From the NCBI GenBank assembly GCA_951640195.1, contig OX621170.1, positions 682,001 through 746,000 on the forward strand: DNA of 64,000 nt, given 5' to 3'. This DNA comes from Porpolomopsis calyptriformis (taxonomy: Eukaryota > Basidiomycota > Agaricomycetes > Agaricales > Hygrophoraceae). The notes beneath the pieces are model-generated. The model was not told the origin of the DNA, searched no databases, and saw only the letters and a list, made by a program, of their open reading frames with translations. The position numbers were made by a program, and so were the translations under genes. Below are positions 55,424 to 64,000 of this stretch, in pieces. Position 1 is the first letter of the stretch. The number at the start of each line of letters is the position of its first letter.

Positions 55424-58309
55424 TTGATAGAGATGCACTCACTCTACTCAACAGAATCATGTTTACTTTGGCATTGTGAACAGACAGTATTGGATACCCC
55501 CTTTGTTACTCCTTCCCCTCTTTCTCTCCTTTGTACTACTATGATAGCATCTACATTAACTGATACCAACAAGTCTGTCAAAGAAACTTGTCCCATCCTG
55601 TCTATGCCAGACGAGAACACTGAGTGCCCTGAAACCCCTGAAACCCCCATTCCCGAATCACTGTCTCTCCTTTCTGCTGATTTAATCGACATCGACTCTC
55701 TTTCTTCTCCCTTAGATATCATTAATGCTATTAAGGAACAGGCTAATTATGCAATCCCAATTCTTCAAAAATGGTCTCACCCTACCCAATCGCTGGAGAT
55801 GACTGAGACCACGATCGATCAAATCAATGCCCTCTCGATGGAGAATGCCATCTGAGCACTCCATGAACTCAAACAACCTTACATGTTCATTTGTAGCTTA
55901 GGCTCGAGGAATCAATTGACCCTCAAAACCATTATCACTACCTTGGATAATTGCACTGAACACCTTGCCACTGCTCTTGTTGATAGCAGTTGCGAAGGTT
56001 AGTGTATTGACATCAAATACATCCATGAAAACAACCTCCACACAACCAAGCTCACTTGACCCATTCCAGTACACAACGCCAATGGACAACCCAATTCTGA
56101 GGGACCCATCTCCGAAATGGTTGCGCTTGAGCTCAAGGTTGGCACTCATATTGAATAGATTAACTTTGGTATCATGAACCTCAGCAAATCTCAGATTTTC
56201 CTTGGTTAAAGATTCACAACCCTTCCATTGACTGGAAGGTAAACTCTCTGGTTCTCAATTGATGCCCCCCAGACCATCATCCCACTCCCTTCCCAGACTA
56301 TCATCCCACTCCCTTCCTGGACTCCATCAATATCAACGAATTGACTCTTGAGGATAGTGATCAATTACTCATGGTTGATTTTAACCCTGCCATCCAAATT
56401 CACTTGATGGGAACAAAGTTGCAGGATCTCGCGATTAAGGCCTGGGAAGCCCAGAAGAAGGATTGCACATAGAAAGAAATTGCCCCTGAATACCTCCATG
56501 AATTCCAAGATGTCTTCACCAAGGAAGACTTCGATGAACTCCCCCCAAGTCATCCCTGGGACCATGCAATTGAACTCCTCCCTGGAACTGAGGAAAAGCT
56601 CAACTGCAAGGTCTATCCCCTCTCCATGGATGAATGCACTCAATTGGACAAGTTCTTGGAAGAAAACCTCTGCACCAGATGGATTTGAAAATCCATTTCC
56701 CCCATTGCTTCCCCTTTCTTCTTCATCAAGAAGAAGGATGGTTGACTATGCCCTATCCAGGACTATAGAAAGCTTAATGATATAACTATTAAAAATTGGT
56801 ACCCCCTCCCTCTGATCAATGAACTGATTGATACCCTACAAAATGCCCACTATTTCACCCAGCTGGACATTCATTGGGGATACAACAATGTCCGGATCAA
56901 GGAAGGAGATGAATACAAGGCTGCATTCTGAACTAATTGCAGTCTATTCGAACCCCTTGTCATGTTTTTTGGTCTCACCAATTTGCCTGCAACATTCCAA
57001 AACATGATGAACGACATCTTCCACATCCAAATCATCGAAGGACATGTCTTGGTCTACATAGATGACATCCTTATCTTTGACAAGGACCTCAAAATGCACC
57101 ACCAACATGTTTATGAAGTTATGACCACACTTCATGAACACAAACTCTATCTCAAACCTTAGAAGTGTGATTTCAACTAATGCCAAGTGGAATACCTCAG
57201 TGTCATCATGTCAGAAGGCCATGTCAAGATGGATCCTGTCAAGGTCCAAGGAATCACTGACTGGCTAACCCCCAAATGCAAGCGAGACTTCCAAGCTTTC
57301 CTTGGTTTCTGTAACTTTTATCATCGATTTATCCATCATTTTGCTAGCATTGCTCAACCCCTCAATGTGTTAACTGGAAACACTCCTTTTGACTAGACCG
57401 CTGAATGCCAGGATACCTTTGACACCCTGAAAATGATCATTACTACTTCTCCCATTCTCTCTATTGCTAATGATAACAACCTACTCTGTGTAGAAACTGA
57501 TGCCTCAGACTATGCATTGGGTACTATATTATTGCAAAAACAAGACAACATTTGGAAGCCCATTGCCTATGTCTCCAAGGCTTTTACCCCCACAGAATGA
57601 AACTACCAAATTTATGACCGCAAGTTACTTGCAATTATCACTGCACTGCAAGAGTTCCACAAATGGCTGCTGTCAGCTAAGCAGGTCTTTGAGGTTTGGA
57701 TGGATCACACCAACCTCCAGTATTTCAAGCTGCCTCAGAAGCTGAACAGGCACCAGGCCAGATGGCTCACGGAGCTTCAAGATTATCACTTCACTCTCCA
57801 CCACGTTACTAGCAAGGCCAACTCTAAGGCCGATATCCTGTCAAGACAACTAGGTTTTGAGAGGGGGGTGAATGACAACGACGACATTATTTTACTCCCA
57901 TCTAATCTTTTTCCCACCTTGGATCACCCTATTGTAGATCTCCAACAAGTTCAGCATGAAGTTGAACCTACTAATTTCCACTCTCAAATTCAAAATTCAT
58001 ACTGAAACAAAGAAAAACAAGCTACACTCCTTCAAGAAAAATGCAAAACCAATTGGAATACCTGAGACAATGGTATCAAGACCTTCCTAGACCAGACCTA
58101 TATCTCAAAGGACACCCCACTCCATGGCAAGATCATTACTCAATACCATGACAATCCTCTCTCCGGATACTATGGCTCCTTCAAGACCTCTGAAGCTGTG
58201 TGTTGAGACTACTAGTGGCCTACCATCAGGAGAGATATCAAAACTTATGTTCGTGGTTGTGAAACATGCCAGCGAACCAAGGCATCCCAATTACCTGCAA
58301 AGACCCTAT
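55424..58309 (+). pseudogene. Pol of element 1, decayed and 3'-truncated
   Basis: A protease trace (ALVDSSCEG, the Gly of the DSG replaced) is near 55975. Reverse transcriptase follows from about 56640, with [33 protein letters not shown] and the catalytic VYIDDILIF (57050). RNase H has VETDASDYALG (57490), the tether region has HQARWLTELQDYHF, and the zinc-binding part of integrase has YHDNPLSGYYG and CETCQRTKAS. It ends there. Many TGA and TAG codons stand where relatives have Arg or Trp, and Arg-to-Cys pairs occur beside them. Confidence 0.88.
56270..56317. repeat. 24-bp tandem duplication in pol of element 1
   Basis: Two adjacent copies of a 24-bp unit containing ATCATCCCACTCCC, differing by one C/T. 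It adds eight repeated residues in the protease-RT linker. Confidence 0.75.
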
Positions 58310-59642
58310 TTGTAACAGATATATTACATACAGCTACTGTGCTGTGTTTGTACATATTTGTACCGGATACCTTAAGTACCGGTTACACTTAGGTAAACAA
58401 TAAGTTTACATCCCACTCCCACTTATACCAGATTGCCCCCAATACATTGGTTCTGTGCATATCCTGGTATTGAGCAAAGTGTGATAACTTATCCCCAACT
58501 CTTACACTTTTTTGCATATCCACAAGAAATTGTGGAATATCTGTGTAAATCAACTTTGTTTTAAAAACCTTCCCTGTCGACGACATGGCCTCCATCAATG
58601 ACGAAGACCCACATGAAGACTTGAATCACGTGGGCCTCAATGGTGCACAACTTGCAAGGCAAACTACTGATACGACCCCTTGGTCCCCTGAGCTCCGGAG
58701 TACATGTGTCATATATCTACGTGTTCCCCCAGACGCTCACTACACTGCTATGATGTCCCCGACTACGCGATTCAGCTTCCTGTCCAGCGATTTATCTCCG
58801 AATGCTTCGGATTTCTGCTAATTTCTTTGAATTCTCCAATCCTTCGATTCGTGTTTGCAGCTCATATCAAAGGATGCATCTGATAGCCAGACGTCCATTG
58901 TGTAGTTCTCCATCGTTCCCATTGACCCTTTCACTGGTGGCTTCGTTCAGAAGTCTCATCCCTTTACTATATAGCATATAAAGGGATCTTTGTTTTCACA
59001 GATATATTTACTTGTAGATATGTTTGTATCAAAGAGAAGGAAGATAGATTCCATCGTCCCACGTCTAGTCCTTCATGTTTGAGCCTCTTCGACCGCCTCT
59101 AGCACTCTAGAGAGTGCTCCGATTTTCTGATTTCTTCTATTTCTTCGATTTTTACGATTTCTTTGATAGCTCCTTTCTATTGTGCCTCCCACCATCTCTC
59201 GGGGCAGATCCCAGAGCTCAGACAGCTCCACATCGCATCACCGCCTGACGATGACAACCCAGGAACGGTGCAGACGAGTGCTGTTGATGATTCCAGCATG
59301 CCACGTCACGACCTCAGTGACACCCAAAGACGGCCAGCGTTGGCTGTAAATTCACCCCAGAGTGAATGAAGACATCGTGCTAACTTAGATAATGGCAGTT
59401 CCCAACTTACAGAAAGAGAGGAGTCATTACTGACGACAAGTCAGTGTGTAAGTATGACAATCGACCCAACGCTCAATACATTAATGCACACCCTCACTGA
59501 GGGTCAAACGAGGACAGGAGTCCCTTCCTCATCACGAAACCTGAATGAACAAGTATACGTTCATCAAATGTTAAATCTATTACAGCGTAATGAAATAGAT
59601 GATCAATATGAGTGACGAGACCCATCGCCCACACCCAGTCAG
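58310..59642. other. LTR/leader region of element 3
   Basis: About 1.3 kb with no recognised protein. It holds the direct repeat GTACCGG near 58356 and 58372, a TATA-like ATATAAAG (58976-58983) and the 18-bp inverted repeat AGCACTCTAGAGAGTGCT (59101-59118). A short frame at 58585-58821 (MASINDEDPHEDLNH) is unknown to me. I could not fix the LTR end or a primer site. Confidence 0.5.
59101..59118. repeat. 18-bp near-perfect palindrome
   Basis: AGCACTCT, two bases AG, AGAGTGCT: arms of 8 bp. It lies about 120 bp after the TATA-like box of element 3, so it would form a hairpin in the transcript leader. Confidence 0.7.
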
Positions 59643-60627
59643 ATGTCAACTGTGACCCATACTAAGAGACAAAAAGAAAAGTGCCCGCAGAACTGCGAGG
59701 CACCAAGTGAGACACTCTCGGATGTAGTTGATAGGGTCAATGCACTCGTTCAGATGAGAACGGGCAGAATTAGTCGTGATGAATTCATGAAGCTAGCCAA
59801 TGACCTTAACAAGGTTATGGTGCATAAGAATAGTGACAACACCCGTCGAAATAAGATGGATACAACCATTCGTCCAGATAGGGATGAAGAAGATGAACTT
59901 CTGCAACAAGCGGAAGCTGAGCTTCGCCATCCTTGACAAGAAGATGAGGCGAGTTCCATCTATCAGAGACAGTGAGCCGCGGCTGATCAAGTCAATAAAC
60001 ATCAACATGGAAGTAAGAAAAGGAATGACCGGAACAGATCGTTCGAACAAGAAAATGAAGCGGCCTTGAGACCAGGAACATTCACACTCAAGGATAGAGT
60101 GGCCATCCAAAGGTTGAGAAATGGCGATATCTATGAAACTGGAAGATCTGGCCTAGATGATCAAGGCATCGCCTTCGATGCTTCTGGAGAAACCATAGAT
60201 TTATGGGCACAAGGACAAAATGAGTGGTCCAAACGAGACTGCAGGCCACCCTCAGATAGAAGGCAGTATCACCAGTCAGACGATAGTGATTCAGATAACC
60301 CAGATCAAGGATCGTCTTCTGATGATGAGTCCGATCGTAGTGAAACGACGGACACTGGAAGTGACCAATCAAGGAATCGACCATCCGATGCTACCAGACA
60401 TGGTAGTAAGAGAACGTCTAAACAGACATCAAAAACAACAGTACGACACAGAAGTTGTAGCCGTAAACCTCATAAATATGAGGGGAAAGATCGACACTCT
60501 GATTACCTCAGAGACATTCATTGTAAATATCATAAATTAATTGATGAACAAGTGGGCAAACCACTGAAAGGAAACCTATCTGGTCTCCGAACCTCATCAC
60601 CTAAACTGCCTACTCCAAAAGAGTATA

Positions 60628-60841
60628 CAGTGGGCCAAAAAACTGTTTCAATGTTTGGCAAGTTTGACTTGATATTATTATATCCTGTGATATAAAATAG
60701 ATAGAATTATAAAAATATTATAGAAGATAGCCCTTCATCTTAGGTTTAAAACGAGCCTATAAACGTTACAATCGGTCTAGCATTTCTAGAGATATTCCAT
60801 TTCGAATCTGGTAATATCATTGAAACAGTTGTTTTGCTGAG
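60628..60841 (+). repeat. Left terminal inverted repeat of Tc1-like element
   Basis: 214 bp; pairs with 62021-62234. The outer 45 bp are identical, the inner part has scattered differences, mainly C/T or A/G. Confidence 0.92.
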
Positions 60842-60967
60842 GTACTAAAATCTAGAAAAGATGATATTTTAACTTATAAGTGAAGACTGTTATGATATGT
60901 TTGGTTCCAAAAGTGACCTGTGGATCATGTGAGTGTTGAAAAGTAACAAACAAACCCAAACAACTAG

Positions 60968-62005
60968 TTGAACTTGACCACCATCATCATAAAAAGCCTT
61001 TCTACTGCTGACTACAATCACATCCTCTCCCTTGTTGATTCTGGTTATTCTGGTCACCAAATCTCAGATATAACTGGTGCTTCCAATGCTACCATCTCCA
61101 GACTATGTTCCAGACATTGCCCTTATCTCCACAAATCTTCTGGAGGACATCCTTCAAAGCTTTGTACCTCTAACATTCGCTATGCAATTTGTCTTATTGG
61201 CTCTGGGAAGGTTGAAAATGCTGTGAAAGTTACCCAAATGCTTAGGAATATTACCAACCAACCTCTCTCTTCCCAAACTGTTCGAAATGGCTTCAAAGAA
61301 GTGGGGATGAAGACTGTGGTGAAGAAGAAAAGACCTTTACTCACTAAGAGGTATAGGAAAGAGAGAATGGACTTTGCTTTGAGGTATCAAGATTGGACTA
61401 TAGAGGACTGGAAGAAGGTGGTGTGGTCAGATGAAACCAAAATCAATTGCTTGGGGTCAGATGGTAGGAAATGGGTATGGAAAAAGCCAGGGGAGGGTTT
61501 GAGTGATAGGCTAGTAGAGGGGACAAAGAAGTTTGGAGGTGGTTCTCTTATGATGTGAGGCTGCATGGCTTGGGAAGGGATTGGGTATGCTTGCAAGATT
61601 GATGGAATAATAGATGGAGACCTCTATGTTAAGATTCTGGAGGAGGAGCTTCAACAAACTATCCAATTCTATGACAAGACCCTAGAAGACTTTATCTTCT
61701 AACAAGACAATGACTCCAAACATACCTGCAAGAAGGCTCAAAAATAGTTGAAGGATCATGGATATGAAGTCCTCTTGTGGCCTGCCCAATCCCCTGATCT
61801 CAATCCTATTGAGCATCTCTGGAGTCACTTGAAAAGGAGGTTGGCTGACTATGAGGTACCCCCTAATGGAATTGTGGAGTTGTGGGAGAGGGTACAAGTA
61901 GAGTGGGATAAAATAGGAGAGGAGGTGTGTCAGAAACTCATAGAGAGTATGCCTAGATGTGTAGAAGCTGTATTGAAGGCTAAGGGAGGCTATACTAAGT
62001 ACTAA
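60968..62005 (+). pseudogene. Tc1/mariner DD34E transposase
   Basis: N-terminal helix-turn-helix part (HILSLVDSGYSGHQISDITGAS) and a second one, then the catalytic triad: WSDETKIN, QDNDSKHT and DLNPIEHLW with exactly 34 residues between the last Asp and Glu. Stops at 61556 (TGA for Trp), 61700 (TAA for Gln) and 61745 (TAG for Trp) lie in a single frame with no indel. No ATG is found near the start; translation would begin at a TTG, so the start codon may be lost. It is therefore inactive but recently so. Confidence 0.93.
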
Positions 62006-62020
62006 ATACTAGTACAAGCC

Positions 62021-62234
62021 CTCAGCAAAACAACTGTTTCAATGATATAACCGGATTCGACAAGGAATATCTCTGGAAGAACTTTACCAATCGTAATGTT
62101 TAGGGGCTTGTTTTAAACCCAAGATGAGGGGCTATCTTCCACAATATCTTCATAATTCTCTCTATTTTATATCATGAGATATAATACTGTCAAGTCAAAC
62201 TTGCCAAACATTGAAACAGTTTTTTGGCCCACTG
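62021..62234 (-). repeat. Right terminal inverted repeat of Tc1-like element
   Basis: 214 bp, ends in GGCCCACTG before the TA duplication. Reverse complement of the left repeat with scattered differences. Confidence 0.92.
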
Positions 62235-63102
62235 TAGTGGTGAGGAGGACATTGAGAAATTCGATGGGTGGCTTCAATCATTCTTGAGATGGTTGAAATT
62301 GTCCAACTACGCTGGACCTAATGCTGAGCCAGAGCGTATCGCTTTAACGGCTATTTATCTTGCGGACAAAGCAAGACAATGGTTCAACGACAATGTCGAC
62401 AGCGTGTCTAGGCAAAAACGCTGATGGACATTTAAAGAGGTCATCACCAGACTGTATGACTGGTTCATTCATGAAGCATCCATACAGAATGCTACGACGA
62501 AATTCTATTCAAGAAAGTACACCATGGAAGGTGGTGTCTCAGGATTTTTCTATGACCTTGAGAGGTATGCAGGTCATATGATACATGAGCCTGACTCATA
62601 TACGTTTAAAACCCAATTGTTATTGGGTCTACCTGCAAGGATAACTGACGCAGTTGTCTAGAAAGGCGTTACCACCGAAACCTCGTCACTTGAGATGATC
62701 CTCAAAGTTGCTCGATGTGTCGAAGAGAGCATTCGAATAAAGCATCGCTATGATGAGCGACGCAAGGCGACATCTGGAGTAACCAGTCAGCCTAAAGCAA
62801 CCGCGAATATGCAGCCGCCAACAAATTAGATGATGAATAAAGAGACGCCATCGTATTCGAAGCCAGCACACAATAAGTACGCTAACAAATGAGGTCCATA
62901 CTGACCATATAGACTGACTGACAACCATCAGCCTTACAGACTACCGCCAAATAGACCTAGCAGTTCTGGAAGTAAACTAATGCCGCAGGCGCCGGCATAT
63001 AATAAGAACCAGACAGGATCATCTGGTGTGAAATGCTACGTGTGTGGCAAATTTGGCCACTATGCGACTGATCCGAAATGTCCCAATTTTGGGAAACCCT
63101 GA

Positions 63103-63930
63103 ATGGCAGCAATCCAAGAGGGGGAGGATGCATTCAAAATGGTAGCAGAAGACGCTATCAATGAGAACAACCAAGAGGCAGATGAGCTTTACAACAACTA
63201 CAGAATTGTAGTTGAGGAAGAGGAGGACGATCCTTTACAAGGATTGCAGTATACATCACAAGGTGAAGAGTATCACCTCCAAGAATATGATGAGTATGAG
63301 GAGTACTCACAAGAGGAAGACGACAATAACATCGTCAATGAACAGATACGTTCAATCCGAGAAACAAGTAACCCTACTCATGAATTGATAGCATCTATAA
63401 ATGACAAACAAGTGTTCAAAGAGGACACTCAACCCAAATCATGGATTCGTAAGTCCAGCAGACAGCAGGACCGTCCAGCGAAGCTGAGCACAAAAGTAAG
63501 GCCTTTAGTGGCTTGCATGGAATTAAACGGCCTCATAGCCATTGTAATGTTCGATACAGGCAGCACCTCTGATGCCATTAGCCCAGAATTTGTGAGAGTC
63601 ACAAATTTGAAAATATATCAGTTGAAGGACCCTGTTCCGATCCAACTAGGATGCCGCGGTAGCAGATTGCAGATTAACTACAGTACTTACTATCCTGTGC
63701 GATATAAAAGTATCGCAAAGAAATACTACTTCGATATTGTAAATATCGACAGATTTGATGCTATAATTGGCATCGGTTTCATGCGTGAATTCGAAATTAC
63801 GCTAGAGCCTAGCGTGAACCAGATAATGGTCCGCAGGGTAGCCACTCCCACTCTTACTGAAGGGGAGGAAAATGACGAAATCGTGCGCAGACAATTGCTG
63901 CGACGAACTGAACAAAGGTCTGCTGAATGA
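63103..63930 (+). CDS. Protease part of element 3 polyprotein
   Basis: An open frame of 275 residues in phase with gag. The N-terminal half is very acidic (EEYHLQEYDEYEEYSQEEDD). The retropepsin domain follows with the active-site motif VMFDTGSTSDAISPEFV and the second conserved stretch DAIIGIGFMREF. A TGA stops it at 63928-63930 while protein-like sequence continues in the same frame, so this stop is probably also a mutated codon. RT is beyond the window. Confidence 0.8.
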   Translation: MAAIQEGEDAFKMVAEDAINENNQEADELYNNYRIVVEEEEDDPLQGLQYTSQGEEYHLQEYDEYEEYSQEEDDNNIVNEQIRSIRETSNPTHELIASINDKQVFKEDTQPKSWIRKSSRQQDRPAKLSTKVRPLVACMELNGLIAIVMFDTGSTSDAISPEFVRVTNLKIYQLKDPVPIQLGCRGSRLQINYSTYYPVRYKSIAKKYYFDIVNIDRFDAIIGIGFMREFEITLEPSVNQIMVRRVATPTLTEGEENDEIVRRQLLRRTEQRSAE

Positions 63931-64000
63931 CTAGCAGACACAGAACCGAAAGGTTCTGCAGGGAAGACGTCTGGACAGGATGTCATAGAAACTGACAAAC

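Larger units (their letters stand above)
46847..55427 (+). pseudogene. Gag of element 1, interrupted by three insertions
   Basis: The capsid part begins near MASVSKTIKLTQPDVFNGD (46847) and runs to KWA at the GCCCA target site (47030-47034). It resumes at 53926 with QQYVDNYF, breaks at 54010 (solo LTR A), resumes at 54404, breaks at 54828 (solo LTR B) and resumes at 55199 with the zinc knuckle CYNCGQIRHFYQDC. Removing the insertions with one copy of each duplication restores the frame at each joint. A Pro/Ser-rich lead upstream (from about 46000) may belong to gag but has frame changes. Confidence 0.82.
45302..58309 (+). mobile_element. Element 1: old Ty3-type LTR retrotransposon, host of nested insertions
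   Basis: An LTR (45302-45710), a self-priming PBS, gag and pol with protease, RT, RNase H and part of integrase are all on the plus strand. The gag is broken by element 2 (47035-53920) and two solo LTRs. The body ends inside integrase near 58309 (RGCETCQRTKASQLPAK) and no 3' LTR is seen, so it is truncated, probably by element 3. Stops and Arg-to-Cys changes are frequent and fit CpG decay. It is clearly the oldest layer of the tower. The LTR start at TGTTACAGC is my choice by the TGTTA...TAACA ends; it could not be checked against a second LTR. Confidence 0.8.
60628..62234 (+). mobile_element. Tc1-like DNA transposon with 214-bp inverted repeats
   Basis: A 1607-bp element flanked by TA target duplications (60626-60627 and 62235-62236). 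Both ends begin CAGTGGGCC and are identical for 45 bp, then similar to 214 bp. It encodes a DD34E transposase with three nonsense codons. Confidence 0.95.
59643..63102 (+). pseudogene. Gag of element 3, split by a Tc1-like element
   Basis: The first part (59643-60627) is charged and disordered (SDSDNPDQGSSSDDESDRSE) with in-frame TGA codons after LRHP and YQRQ. The capsid part resumes at 62237: GEEDIEKFDGWLQSFLRWLKLSNYAGP, then AIYLADKARQWF. A zinc-knuckle-like CYVCGKFGHYATDPKC (last spacing six rather than four) lies near 63030. Removing the transposon with one TA restores the frame (PKEYSGEED). Several TGA/TAG codons remain. The frame runs into the protease ORF without shift, interrupted only by a TGA. 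Confidence 0.75.
58310..64000 (+). mobile_element. Element 3: Ty3-like LTR retrotransposon, partial
   Basis: Follows the broken integrase of element 1 and continues past the window end. Visible parts are a leader or LTR region with a TATA box near 58977, gag with a zinc knuckle and a retropepsin domain. The gag is split by a Tc1-like transposon at 60628-62234. Several in-frame stops show that it is decayed. The left border is approximate; a TGTAACAG at about 58312 could be the LTR start. Confidence 0.65.

Overview
The window is nuclear DNA from a filamentous basidiomycete, most likely an Agaricomycete. The evidence is very short GT-AG introns (about 44-60 nt) in almost every gene, a fused dethiobiotin synthetase/DAPA aminotransferase, two fungal Ras genes, homoaconitase (fungal lysine synthesis), an RTA1-family protein, a GH79 enzyme and Tf1-like chromoviral retrotransposons. 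I cannot name the species.

Bases 1-40291 are a dense, CpG-rich housekeeping region. In order: the 3' part of the biotin gene; VPS34 PI3-kinase (minus, with a 15-nt microexon); an intronless orphan coiled-coil gene; a Nudix hydrolase; a long proline-rich coiled-coil protein with a WH2-like motif; an RTA1-like membrane protein; a four-TM MARVEL-like protein; a secreted GH79 enzyme; Ras copy 1; an HMG-box protein; a secreted aspartic protease; a DUF1295 membrane reductase; SDE2; homoaconitase; a kinase relic; eIF3g; a ZNF830-like protein; COX10; U1-70K; Ras copy 2; an SH3 protein; a LAMMER kinase; DNA polymerase eta; ARPC2; and eIF4B. Several neighbours are separated by only 5-60 bp, so promoters and 3' ends must be shared or overlap.

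At 40292 the base composition changes abruptly to AT-rich and nearly CpG-free sequence, and the rest of the window is a transposon tower. It holds a decayed pogo-type DDE transposase (41301-43610) and an old Ty3-type element (element 1, LTR at 45302). The gag of element 1 is interrupted by three later insertions: a nearly complete chromovirus (element 2, 47035-53920, opposite strand, GCCCA target duplication) and two solo LTRs (54011-54398 and 54829-55193), each with a 5-bp duplication. The pol of element 1 stops inside integrase near 58309. Element 3, another Ty3-like element, follows and runs off the window end; its gag is split at a TA by a Tc1-like transposon with 214-bp terminal inverted repeats (60628-62234).

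The most interesting signals are in the tower. Elements 1 and 2 each carry, directly behind the 5' LTR, a sequence perfectly complementary (13 and 11 nt) to a segment inside the LTR about 34 nt after a TATA box. This is the layout of the Tf1 self-priming mechanism, seen here twice with different sequences. Element 2 also has a canonical -1 slippery heptamer immediately before its gag stop codon, an extra coiled-coil ORF after pol, and a 9-bp palindrome repeated four times in one LTR and three in the other. Most nonsense mutations in the elements look like CpG to TpG or CpA changes.
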